A DNA stretch of 64,000 nucleotides. Origin: Hyposmocoma kahamanoa. Lineage: Eukaryota > Arthropoda > Insecta > Lepidoptera > Cosmopterigidae. The position numbers and the translations under genes were made by a program. The stretch's first letter is position 1. The number at the start of each line of letters is the position of its first letter. Shown piece by piece: positions 1-13,400 of the stretch. The stretch lies in NCBI RefSeq assembly GCF_003589595.1, contig NW_020653750.1, positions 8,770,482 through 8,834,481 on the forward strand. Direction: 5' to 3'. The notes below the pieces were generated by a model, which did not search any database, was not told the DNA's origin, and saw only the letters and a program-made list of their open reading frames with translations.

Positions 1-938
1 ACTTAAAAATAAATTAAGAATATTCCGTTCCAAAGTACAAGCTTATTGTTCTCATGTAATTGACAATTACCATAATAAGAATAATGTATCTTTGAACTTT
101 AATATTATTTGTTGCAATTACAATAACACACAGACCAGCGCACAACAGGTCGCCTTATTGATAAATAGCACTTTCTTCCAGTCGATCTTAGTATAGAAAA
201 TTTATGAAACGCAAATATAGTGCAATCAAAGAATATCTACAATAATAATATTATTTGAAATTAATACTCTACAATTATATTAATAATGGATACATGTATA
301 ATAATATTTACTGATGTATCTTGTAGGAAAAAACATGTCAAAAAATATTATATATATAAATATACAACATGTTTTTATTAGATACACTAAGCTCCCAGAA
401 GTGACAAGAAAGAGACAAACAAAGGTAATGTTTATCACACCTGTATACATAAATGAGATAAAGATCTGATAAAGAAGAATGTAAACCACGTAACTCGAGT
501 TAGTGTAGATAGATGAAAACAGATGATGTTAACTATTTTCCGACCCTGAATTTTTTTTATTAATAAGCCTCATTGTTGTCCCAATTTCTGGGCAATAGCC
601 TACACGTGCTTCTTCTTTTTTCCTTTACTGCAACATGGCAAGTTTCGAAATCGGCAGTCGATTTAATCTTAGTACGTTAGCCACAATTAAAGATATTATG
701 CAAAATCATTTTCCACATTTAGACGAAAATGTACACTGTGGCAATTTTACAAACACTCCTGAGGTGCAGGTTTCTTGTCATTTGTGCCTTATAAGTTGTT
801 CTTGAACATTTTATATCTCAATTTTGTTATAAAATGTGTTTGGGCTATTGCAAAATATGAGAAAGGGCTACGTACCCCATAGCCCTCTGTAGTTGCATCA
901 TATTTCCTGTCTTTTGATCAATAACACATTTCGTCTGC
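1..938. other. Intergenic, nothing recognised
   Basis: AT-rich sequence beyond the 3' end of MFSD11. No convincing frame or repeat family. Confidence 0.5.
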
Positions 939-1122
939 TTAATGTGGCATTTTCCACAAAATCTCCAAATTATATACCTGTTGTAAGAAAATCACCATCA
1001 TTCTGCAGATAAAACTCTTATTGAGTTTATAGCTTTTTTGTTATGGACTTTCACGCGCAGAAAGATAGTGATTTTCTTACCATAGCTATATAAATTAGAC
1101 TTTTTGTGGAAAATGTCAATTA
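939..1122. repeat. 184-bp near-palindromic element
   Basis: Arms of about 66 bp: left holds GTGGCATTTTCCACAAAATC and GTAAGAAAATCACCATC; right inward holds GACATTTTCCACAAAAAGTC and GTAAGAAAATCACTATC. Probably a MITE lying downstream of the MFSD11 stop codon. Confidence 0.65.
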
Positions 1123-1210
1123 TGCGGTTTTACCTTTAAACGGACAATTTTTGAATAGAAGACCGCGCTTTACGCCATTACGTTGTACAGTAAAAAAAAT
1201 TGTAAAGCTT

Positions 1211-1216
1211 TTTATT
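1211..1216 (-). terminator. Candidate poly(A) signal of MFSD11
   Basis: AATAAA on the minus strand about 220 nt after the stop; chosen only by position. Confidence 0.35.
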
Positions 1217-1437
1217 CATACTGTTCGTAAATCTTACCACAATATGGCCCAACTTCTTTATAATACATTTATAATATGTCGCCTCTTGAGATTGATCAAA
1301 ATAATAATGATATCATCTATGAATAAACTATCATGTCGTAGTTCATTTCGACGTCAGACACTAGAACCACTTCTCTCCTTTAATTAATATTCAGCGAGTT
1401 ATTTTTCCTATAAGTATCTCTTACATAGTATTCATAT

Positions 1438-4400
1438 TCAGTCGTAATGCAAGGCATTCTCACTGGGGACTGGTTTATCGTCGATAATCTCTAAGGCGGC
1501 TGCGCGTGCGCGTGCTTTGGCCACCCATTCTACTCGTACGAAAGCAGCTGTACCTAATGTTGCTAGCACCGCTAACACACTCAATTGGACTGTCAGCAGT
1601 GCTTGGGAAGAGTAGAAGAAGCACGCAGCCGCTGCTAGAGACTGAAATAAAAAGTTAGGATTTTACATAAGTCAAATAATCATTTATTCCATAGGTAAAA
1701 TGTTTACAATTATTAACGTCATTTTTTAAATTATGCTCGTTCACTACGCTGACCTCCCTGAGAAGAACGCGCGAGAAACCCTAGGGAGTGCTCCTTTCAA
1801 ACAAACTTAAATGCTACAGAATACATTTTGAATCATATTTGTGTGGAAACTAGACTCACGTTGTCTTTCCATACATCTTTATCTAACACGTAATCTACAA
1901 TTTTGTAATGAGACTTTTCAAATAAAACACTTTTAATGTAAGTTTTAAACTTAGGAAATGGTAGTCTTAATATATGCTCCGGAATCTTATTGTAAAAACC
2001 TGTACTGATTACTGTTTGGCGGCAGATATAGGTAAAGTGGCCGTACTACCCTGGACGAATTCTTTCATAAGGAGCTCTACTGCTACTACTTTAGTATCAT
2101 TTAAAATAATACTGTAGAAAAAATGTAATGTAGGTTACCAGACTATTGCGCTGGTAGCCTCAGATATCATTAAAAAAATGTCACAATGTTACAACCCAAC
2201 ACTCCAGTCAGCATTAAAAGGATCCCTATAGTCACTAGGTAACCAATCTATGAAGACCATATAATACATTCACAAATCCAAAGTGTCTAGGGATCGAGGT
2301 ATTTTTCTTCATTATTTGATTACCTTATTAGAGTTAAAAAAAAAAATCTTTGTAAATTTATTAACTTATTTATTTAGTAGTTATTTATTTAAGCTATTTA
2401 TTGTCACGGTGTTTGACCACCTTGATATCCTTTTTTTGATATTATTTTTGTGAAGTTATACCACTAGTTTGTTATAATTTTGTTAACACAAAGATCGAAC
2501 AGTTATAAAAATTTCCTTCGATTCGGCTGTATTTTAACCAACAACGTCTTCCAGCAAACCGTGCCAGACGCTAAGCCAACTAAACCACGGAACGAACTAT
2601 CGAACCTTACGAATCTTTTTAAATTATGAAGTTGACTAGAAAAGCCATTCCACCACCACCAACACGACATTTTCAGTAATTGGGAAAAATGTACTTGATC
2701 CTTAGACACTTCTATATAATTATATATATCCATTGTGCTTGAAGTATATAAAACAAGTGAAACTAGGAACATAAGACTTACCTGAGTAAATTTAAATAGA
2801 GCAAATGCAGAAGTGCTGTTATCCGCGTAGTTTCCGCCCAAGATTGAATAGATTTGTGTATTGAAGCACGCATCGCCGAAACCTAGTAGGAAACTGCAGA
2901 ACATCGCAAGGTAAGGCGAAGGATCGATGTATGAGACGGCTGTGGTGTCGCCGAAAGGCGCCTCGGCGGGGAGATTGATGAAGATAAGGAAGAAACTCGC
3001 GAGATGGATCAGGTAACCCATTATTACGATCGGGTCGCGACCCCAGCGGCTTGTCTTTGAGCCGAGAATTCCGAAGAGAGCTCCACCTGAAAAACAGGTT
3101 AATTTTAATACATAGTATTCGATGTCTTTAAAGATAGAAGAAGAAGTATTCGATGTCTCTAAACAGTAAAATATTTTCCAAAATACTGTACACACATATA
3201 AGCATATTACGAAGTTTAAAACGTACTTACTAGAAATTTTCTTCTGCCTTTCTTATTTTTCTTACCAGTATTATTATAGTTTTAAATAAATATTGGCAAA
3301 CATGCAATCGGCCTTATTTTGGGAGCATGAGCATTCAATAATTCATTTACAGAAATTGAGCTATGTCAGGCAGGTGGTGTGTGCGTATTTGTCATTAAAA
3401 AAACACTTTTTCATGTTGACCATGCTCTAAAGGCTCCCATATACAGAGGATTCCTCGTTTCGATCGATCGTGACGATAATCGTATCGATCCATCGCTACT
3501 CCCTTGGCGTTCAAGTTAATCGTTAACAACATAAACATACCCTATCGATCCGTCTCTGAAACGACGGATCGCACGGTGATTCACGCTCCATACTAAGGCG
3601 GTCATAAATACGTAACTCCGAAATTATTATTATTTTTTATTTTATTACGTTAAAATATGATTAGGTAAACGTAAATTAATAAAATTATACATTTTAAAAA
3701 ATATTTGACAATATTTAGGTGTAAAAATGTCTCGCAGTAATTTTGTTTTTAGACGATGTATCTAAAACATTTTATACTGCGACTTTTAATGGTAAAACTG
3801 TGTAAATAATGATTATTTGTATTAACAATAACCACAAATGAATAAATTAAAACAATAAAAATACATAAAAAAGTTCATTTTACAAAATACAAACAAAACA
3901 CAAATTATACCAAAATACATTAAATCTCAACAATATTAACTTTAAATACATAACAAGTCTAATACAGCTTTTGACAGTACACCTTTTTTTTTTAACAGGT
4001 AACTTTCGTAGACCTGTTATGAAGGGATCTGAATGAAGAAGCAGCCTATTTACTAAATCTGTGTTGGTCACAATGCGACTCATTTTACGCGTATGATTTT
4101 TTCTAAAAGACTTGATGTATTTGTTAGTCGCTTCAGCTGCTTCTTCAGACAACTCTCCGATTGACAACAAACCGTAATCTATAACATTAGCACCATGAAT
4201 TAGAACTTTGTGAACGGAAGCAGGCATGTTATACCACGGATACTCGGCAACTAACTGCCGAGCCGTCTCTAAAGCGAACTCTTCGAAGTTCGTCTTATTA
4301 ATATTATATCCCGAATTTAAACATTGAAGGATGATCCAGCAACGATCTAGGAGATCCTTCTTGATCCCAGTAATTTCAGCGGAAATTTCTGAATTCGAGA

Positions 4401-7400
4401 AAAACCGCCTGGCTGTATTACCATCGTTTGATGTTCCGCTTCCGCCACTTTTAGGCTTATCCACTATAAGCCCTAATCTTTCTCTAAATTGAGTCTGAAC
4501 ATATGATTTTTTTGCAGCAACAAGCATTTTGTCATTAGCGGACCTAGTTTGCCATTTCCTAACATCTAACTTGTACGCGACATGAACAAAATATTCAAAA
4601 AAACGTATTAACGCGTGAAGAGGTGATAAACCAAATTCATATTTACTCTCATCGACTTCCTTATTTAAACATTCGTCAATTTTGTTCATTTCACTGGGCA
4701 AGGCGTTACAAATAAAACATTTTGATGAAGAAACACCACTAAGTGCATTACACACTTTACCATCTACCATAGTAAGTTGCAAACAATGAGTAATGCGATA
4801 TTCGCGATCTTCTTCCTTGAAAACAGTAGGCTGCAAGTTCCTTATTTTATCTTTAAAATGAGCTTCTTCCTCAACTGACACTGCAGTCGATTCCTTCAAA
4901 TATCGGAGGCGTATAGGACGACAGTATCGAGTTGATGAAGGACGAGGATTTTTCCACAAAACTACTGAATTTTCTTTGTTATCTGTTGTCAAAACAAGCT
5001 GAAGTGGCACATACGAAGTAACAAACAGGCTACTGTCTTCAAGAGTGGAGTCAGAAAAACACTGTTTATATTCTGAATGCCCTGTACTGCCATCGAAACC
5101 CCATTTCCCTATCAAAGATATCTTATCTAGAGACTCATTAGGTACACTATCCAAAACATCTTTTTGAGACTTGAGAATCCGATTGGCAGTATGATCTAAT
5201 AAACTTTGAAGTTCGACTTCGGCGGATGATTCTGTAACAGTAATATCTGAAGGATAACAGTGTTTTTTAGATTCCACGACACTTTGGTAAGATGGGAAAA
5301 TGGTTTTTGAAAACTTATTGTCTATAAATTTCTTTACTAATATATATTGATGTCGAGTTAACTGAGCTTCAACAATGAGCGATAAAACTTCGCTAGAATC
5401 GATTTCAGGACAAGACAAGCTATCGGACGCATTGAGCAATGACTGTACAAGAGAAGGGTCTTGGTTAGACAAACTAGCCAATCTTCTCCTTTTTGTACGT
5501 TTACTGGTGTCGTCAAAGTTAATTCTCGGACGGCCATGCGATGAAGAAGTTGATGGTTTAACTTCGTCAAAGCTCTGAGATACACGTAACTCAGTTCGCT
5601 GTACATCAATATTTTCAACGACATGCAGCCAATCTGAATATTTTTCTAAGAATTTAGATCTAGTACGATTCGACTTTGCCCAGTAGTGGGAAATTCGTTT
5701 ACAAATATTCTTAATTTTAAGGCTTAAAGTCTCTAAATCAATATTTTCGATGTCGTCAGAAAGGGATGATGTTTCGGTCAAAGTGCTCAGGACGTGTTGC
5801 ATTTTTTCATTTGGATTACCCACTTTAGAGTGCCAAATATCAAAAATTGTCATCCTCGATACAGAACATTTGAAAAATGTACCTAAAACAATATGAAAGC
5901 TGAACTTAAAAAAAAATTAAAAATTCAATACTATGGACATGCATACTTTGACACCCCTTTAAGCCAAGAAGAGGCAGCAAGATGCAAATGAAACTTATAG
6001 CTCTTAATAAGGACATACTCCTTATTCAAAAACCATATACCTCAGGTGCAGCTCAGCGCAGCCAAAAGTTGTAGGTCTAAAGGAAATTAAGTTATGCCAA
6101 AAATTTTCACCAAAAAACTGCCTTCAATAAAAAAATTATATAAAAAAAATATGCATAAAAAAAATTAAAAAAAATTGATAATAAAAGTACATACCATGCT
6201 CTTGGATCTCCATGCTTTCACAACACGTAAACACTTGATTTGGAATAGTGACACTCAAAAACAAAGTGATTAAGTTTCGATGACTCACACGTGGTGATAA
6301 TTAGTCTCGCGATGCGCTCACTTCCGATGCACAAAAGTGAATGATAACGTGACCTAATTACATTGATATTTATAGTTTTTGGAAGCTTGTTAACTAGTTA
6401 CTAACTTAGTGAGTTGATCTAACCGGGATAAGCCAATGATTTTTTTTGATTTATGGCCTATGGGGGAATCACAGTGGATCGCAAAGACAAATTGTCATAT
6501 GGGGCCTTAAACAACGTTCTGTTCGAAAAAGTACATTAATTCAAATAAAAATCGTTACCAAGAACTTCTCCCAATCCAATGAAGACTCCCGACAGCCCTA
6601 CAAGCTGCTTTGCGTTCTCGCCCATAGACAATGTGAATCCGATACTGGGGCTGTATACTCCACTGAAGAACGACAATTCGACACCTGAAACACAATCGTA
6701 AGATCTAAGGAAGGGGACATATAACCTATATAACCTCTAAATCGGGTCGTTTCCATTGATTAAGATTTATTTAAATATTTATTTTTGTGCGTTAACTGTA
6801 TTACGTTTATGTGTTTATGGCAGCTTGTGTATGCCAGTGACAATTATTTTTTTTTAGTCTCCATTTTACTATGGCTCTGGTATCATAAAGGCCACTGCAA
6901 GCTCACTATGAGTGACACATTGAGTAAATAGCTTTCTGACTGTAATAATATTACACGTTACACAATACAGCTCTGATTTCGACTCGACCAAAAAGAAGGG
7001 AGGTGATTTGAATTGAAGATGTCAAAGCTGATATGAAACTCCTTTTAACTTTACGGCCTAAGGTCGGTGTCGTGTGTTGTTGGTACCAAGCCTGTAAAGC
7101 TTTTTCACCACACTTGCTCGTAAATAGTGAGATTGCATGGGGTCTAACCTGACATAATGCCCTAAATAAAACCCACGGGCCATTTTAGTTCCCATTGCAG
7201 TCATGGTCGGTGGAGTTTTTTTTATATTTAGCACGACATACTTTGCTTACTTACAGTCAGGTTCAAGTTCAAGCAAGGAGGTTACTTGAGTTTAAAAGTC
7301 AAATATTCGCTTAAAATGTTATGTAAACAGAAATTTAGTTGCAATTTAGCTACCTACTTACACTACTGAAATAATTATTACTAAGAATTTCTTATAATTG

Positions 7401-10400
7401 ATTTTAATTATTTTCTAGTTGATAACATTCAGCGTTAATATAATAATTGTTCATTCTTAGCACAGGCTTCACACAAAACGTTTATCTGAATACACAGTTC
7501 TATCATCATTGTCATTTCAATCTCGCCTCCTACCAAGTTGCTATCCCATGCCATTAAATTAAAATAAAAGTTCAGATGAATACACGGTTTGTTATTTCCA
7601 AAAACACGTACATATTTTTGTTGAATATAATTACTGTACATAACAATTTTGTAAATAAATTTGTACAAAACTGTCTTGTAGGTCAATGTAATTAACCTTC
7701 GTTTTTAATGACTTCTTGATTACAATATCGATTTCTTAGGTTTTCACGATATTCGGATGTGAATCACGTATATTTTTTTTAAACAAACTAACTTTTCGAG
7801 TTAAACAACCCGAAACACATGTTCCATGGTCAAGGATTGCAAAGAAACGAAACATTGTTGAATTGCATCTTGTTATATATACTCGATGTTGGTTTGTTTG
7901 AAAAAAAAACAATAATTTTTTATACATATATATGTATAAATTTTGTGAAAGTTTGTTATTATTATTTATACAAAGGTTGAATATATTCAAAAAAAATTCC
8001 TTAGATCCGGCTCATTCGAACCAGCGACATTTCGTTGAGTGAAGAAAAAACTTTCATAGTTTTCTCACAGGTGACGCTGCGGCAAAAAAGTCGTTAAAGC
8101 CAAAAACAAAGATCTGTAGCAAGCACAGAGAAATTCGTAAAGTTTGCTGACTCGTAGCTCAGTTGGGAGAGCGATAGAAAAAATGTCGCTGGTTCAAGTC
8201 CAGCCGGATAAAATAAATAAATTAACGCACACACTCAACATAGCCCCGCACTAGGGAAACCCTGAGTCGCGGGTGCCATGGACACACACATAGACAACCA
8301 TAAATTACACCCAAACTCACGAGAGAAATAAATGTAGGCCATACAAACATTTCTCCCGGCCCGGGAATCGAACCTGGGACCTCTGCGTGGCAGTCCGACA
8401 TGGTAACCGTTCGGCCACGAAGGCAGTTAAAGGAATTTTTCTTTTAGTTTGATTATCTGTGTATCAATTATAAAATATAGGTGATTTAGAGACATGCGAA
8501 GATAGTCAAATAGATTGATTTCTTGAATACAAAAGTTAATCGGTAAACAAAACCTAACACAATATGTAAAGAATATTCTATATGCCCAATTGGCTTACAG
8601 ATTACATTACAACTATGTCTAATTATGTGGACTTACCAGTGTATATGAAAGTAACGCTAAGTAACAGCATATCCCGCGTGCAGAAAAGCTTCAAGGCGCC
8701 TTTGAACGCGTCTAATGGACCGTCGTCTTCGTGACTCACTACTTCGTTCTGAAAACATATATTTAATTTTTTTTAAACAGCTGGTGACGGTGCTGCTTGG
8801 GAGGACCAATCTCTACTCTACTCATTTAAATAATAATAGCGCACACATTCAACATAGCCCCGCACTAGGGAAACCCTGTGTCGCGGGTGCTATGGACACA
8901 CACATAGACAACCAAAATTACACCCAAATTCACGAGAGAAATGAATGTTGGCCATACAAATATTTCTCCCGGCCCGGGAATCGAACCTGGGACTTCTGCG
9001 TGGCAGTCCGGCATGGTAATTTAACTAGTCATTTAAATGATCTGGTATACCACCGTAAGTTCGTAATTCCTCCCATAGGCTTTGGCTGAAAATCAGTGCC
9101 ATGCAAACCATGTCTGCACAGTATAATAATACTGAGTTCACAGTTGTAACCATAGTAAGGGTGCTAACTCGACTGCATGAGTCGTGGTCTTTTTTTTTTT
9201 TTTTTTTTTTTTCCTTACAAGGCAAAGACTCCAGGTCTCTGCTACATGAAGTTGATTATGACTTCACGCATTAACTGCAAACATGCAGTCAATCTGTTAG
9301 CAGCCTTAGGGTGTTGGCGCACTACGTCCGATTCGTTCACAGTTCCGAATCCGAGAATTGATGGTCCGAAATGTCTTAGGGATAATTTTATCTCTAAGTG
9401 TACAAGCGATGTTCGTATTTTCTTAGCGTCGAATCGGACTTAGTGCACAAGCGACATCCGCAGTCCGTACGAGTTTTCTAGATCTGTATAGTCTCGGATT
9501 TGGAACAAATAGGAATCGGACGCAGCGCGCAAACGCGCTTATAGTATTTTGTTTTACTTAATATCTATATGTAAGACTTTTTCCTGTATGTTTTGTGTTT
9601 TTTTTTGTGGCAAATAAATGGAATTTGGCATTTGAATTTTAAGTTTGGAACTAAATGTCGGACTAACGCGAATATAGCGCACCCTGAACGAAACATTGGA
9701 CAAGATCGGCCATTTCCACTTGTCTCCGAGTGAATTCACAAAGACAGAGCATTACGTTTATTGTAACATGTAGTAATTTTGTCGATTTATTGAATAGAGT
9801 TGGCAACAAAAATAATAATAGATTAAGTTTCAGAAATAAATAAATTTTCTAAAGGAATTTTCTTTCGCCTTCTTTCATCAGAGGTTTAGTCAGGCTTTCG
9901 ATGTTGTTTGTCCAAAATAAAGTCGGTCTAAATTTGAATTTCAGTCTAGTGAGTCTGTCTTTGTCGTCAGTCAATCGGCTGGGCATCCATGGAGGCAGGA
10001 TGCGACATTTCTCCCTCCAGTATCAGAACGCTGATATTATTATTAGGGTAAGAAGTAGATAAATAATAAAAATGAATCGTAAATTAAAGCTTTTGTAACT
10101 CAATTACAGTGGTTTCTAATATACTTAGAACTAATTTAAAAGGCTCTCCACTAATTTTTCAAAAGAAAAAATTGTTACATTTGCTTTCTACTGACTGTTA
10201 GAAGAAACATTCTATTATGTAACTAAGCTACTATAATAATAGCAAATTGCCCCTTAGCAAACAAGACAACTCAAGTCATTTCGAGTAATTTTAAAGGGGT
10301 TAAAAATACTATATACATTATTGCATACTATACAAGATTTTTTTGGTTATTGTTAGTAATAGGTGCTCAATTTATGTGTAACAAATAATTGTATCTGTGT

Positions 10401-13400
10401 TAGTTATAAAATATCATTTTTATTGATATTTACTTTTATTACGTTTCATTTTGACTTGAGTGACCTTCAAAAGTAAAAGCCACGGTTTTGGACTTAGTGA
10501 TATTCTGACATCTGCTTAAAGTTTACTTTTTCCACAGCATATAATAAATGATAAATTCACAACCAAGCAGTACATCACAACATTTCAAACTACATAAAGG
10601 AGTGGACCGTATTTTCGTAAAAACCGATATTCCATTAAAGTATTTCAGCGCCAGTCAAAAACAACATGAATACAACTACAGAGGTGGCTACTACAATATA
10701 CAGCATTTACTGGGATTCTGTAGCCACTGTAGGTACAGAGGAATCAGTAAAAAGCTTACATTATACTTAGATAACATACAGGATGATCAAAAACCCCTTA
10801 CGACATATTTTAAAACTTTTTACAAATTCACGTATTTTTTGTTAAAATGTTTGAAAGTTTTTTTTGTTATAGAAAACGTTTACGTCGACAGTTTTTTGGA
10901 CATCCTGAGCACTGCAGTAGGTTTATTGAAGTATTTATCGCTACCGTACAGACAAAAGCGGGTATACAATGCCCACAAGCGAATAATCTCGATTGATTAG
11001 AGTGATTACTTTATGTATGAGGGTGTCAGAGTGCACCTTAGCATCTTCTACGTTAGGTGCGCGACGCGCAGGCCGCAGCAAAATCAGGAATATGATGCCC
11101 ACTGCACACACTGCTGTTAAAGCCCCAAATACGACATTCCGAGTTTCCACGTCGATGTGGGTTTTGCCTTGGAACTTAATAAAGACGAATAGATTCCCGA
11201 AGAAGAGACTGGAAGCAATAATTAGCATTTATAAATTAATTTACTGGAAAAGATTCCATGCCATAAATACAGTCAACATTTGATATGTCTGAGCGTTTGG
11301 AGATTTTTATGACGACCTTATACCAATTAAGTACATGATCCTTACATGTAAAGAATCGTAAGCCAAATTTCACAACTTTACAGGGGAACATTTTAATGTA
11401 TTATTATTGAAAGGACTAAAATGAGCATAAGAGCCAATGCAAGCTAGCGGACGGCAGGGGAGAGCATCAAGAATGCACGCCAGCGCACACTGATCAGAGA
11501 TATGGGACACTGATTACGATACTGCAACCGTCCGCAAGCTTGAATGAAGCGGCATCCACCGACATGGTGCCGGTCGCTCGGATTTGAATTAGTCGTAGCG
11601 CGCGTTCACCGGCGCACACCAGTAGATTCCCGTGCATGTTGGTGGATTCCGGTGCGTGTCGGTGGATTCAAGTGCATAACGGTGGATTAAAGTGCATTTC
11701 GACGCATATCGGTGGATACCATCCACAGATATATATCTAGATACCGTCGCATAGCGGTGAATTCCGTTGCCTACCGCATTCGTCGCATTCCGTAGTACCC
11801 TGGATCGGTCTCAGGGTCATATTCTAGAACTCTACTCAATACTCAAGTCTGGACTTGAGTATTGCAGTGAGCACTGAAAATCATACTCAAGTCCCTGCCA
11901 TTAGGGTCGTATTTCCAGTGCTTGTGTTTCCAGTGCAATCCTGACTTGAGCATTGAGTAGAGTTCTAGAATACGACACTCAGAGCATTGAAATTTATATC
12001 TTATTCTTATTACAATTGGAATAGAAGTATATACACATACATATAAATATACATTGATAAATTTAATGTCCTCAGCCTTCCCGTCCGTCGGTTTGCCCTA
12101 ATACCTACGATGCTTGAGGTATTGTAATTAAATTTTATACATACTCATTATTTTTCATGCTTCATAATTTTGCTGCTGTATATAATAGACCTTTAAAAAA
12201 TTAAGGGATTTATGAAAAAATGCACCTATTTTTGTGGCGTTAATAAGCCTATTAAGACTTACTGGTACAGGTACTTTTGATATTGAATACCTCATACATA
12301 ATACACACTATTACACGTATACATATGAATATAGACATTTTTATTGTCGTTAGATTCCAGCGCGAGCACGAGTTGGATGTAGAAACCCGAACAGTCATTA
12401 TCACTACAAATAAATATGTGATAAGAGCACGCAGCGTCAAAGTAGCTTGATAGAAATGAAAGTCTACTACTTATTCCGGTACTACATTAACTTTTCTGGG
12501 AAGATGCATGACCCTATGAAAACCGAGTCTCACCTGCACTGCAACATGGCCCAGAAGACTCCAGAATTTCTAGAAATAGTGTCGGCATCGCTGTTGAGCG
12601 TGAGATAATTGCCCTGGCCCGTCCATATAGCGGCTGCGCCCATGCCGATCAGCACACTCGCGGCATACAGCAGCCATGTACGTGGGAACAGGAATGTTAC
12701 TATAAAAAACCTGAAAGTAGGAATAAAATATTTATCATCATCCCGGAGATGGCTAACCTTCCTCTGGGGCTGGGCTTAGCAGAGCAATTTCTAGCTACCA
12801 TCCTCGCCCAACGTAGGACCTGATGTTCTTTAATAAATTAAAAAGTAATTAATTTAAGTAAAGTAATTTATTTATTGAATATCATGATGTTTTAATGACA
12901 AATTTTTTTTGTGTAAATATTTCAATAGTATGTTATTATTATTGATACAAAGAAAAATTCCTTCGATCTGACTGGATGGGCCACCATTCTTAACCAACTG
13001 AACTACAGACTGAGTCAGCAGATCATACGGCACTTCGTAAGTTAAGAACAGTAAGACTGATAGTCGTGCAGTTAAAAGTGTCGTGTCTTGTATGGAGTTA
13101 AATGAACTTGTTCACATATACGTGAGGCGCACTATAAGTTTCCGGAATGAAAACGAAAAAATACTACAAAGGGTCAGAAATGAATTTATCTCAAAATATT
13201 CTCCGTTAGCGTTAATGCACTTTTTCATACGAATGAACCACTTTTGAAAACATTTATGCCACTCCTCCGTGACAATCTCTGAAACATATTTTTCATACTC
13301 TTGGACAGCCTCTTCAGGTGATGAAAATCGTTGACCGCGTAAAAGGCATAACTGGTTCTTAATTTTTGGAATTAAATAAAAGTCACATGGCGCCAGGTCG

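Noticed and set aside
3572..3600. Full 12/23-spacer RSS nonamer next to the Transib heptamer
   Set aside because: Only the heptamer-like part and GATTC are shared by the two ends; no convincing ACAAAAACC nonamer at matching spacing.
6446..6688. Plus-strand frame of 80 codons
   Set aside because: Spans the Transib end and the reverse of MFSD11 exon 6.
8147..8212. Possible tRNA gene (GTAGCTCAGTTGGGAGAGC)
   Set aside because: Acceptor and anticodon stems do not close and it is embedded in a family A SINE.
9177..9443. 88-codon frame starting in poly(F)
   Set aside because: Created by the poly(T) run and a MITE.
10548..11000. 150-codon plus-strand frame
   Set aside because: No recognisable domain, Tyr/Lys/Phe-rich composition typical of AT-rich DNA, and it lies in an intron just beside MFSD11 exon 4.
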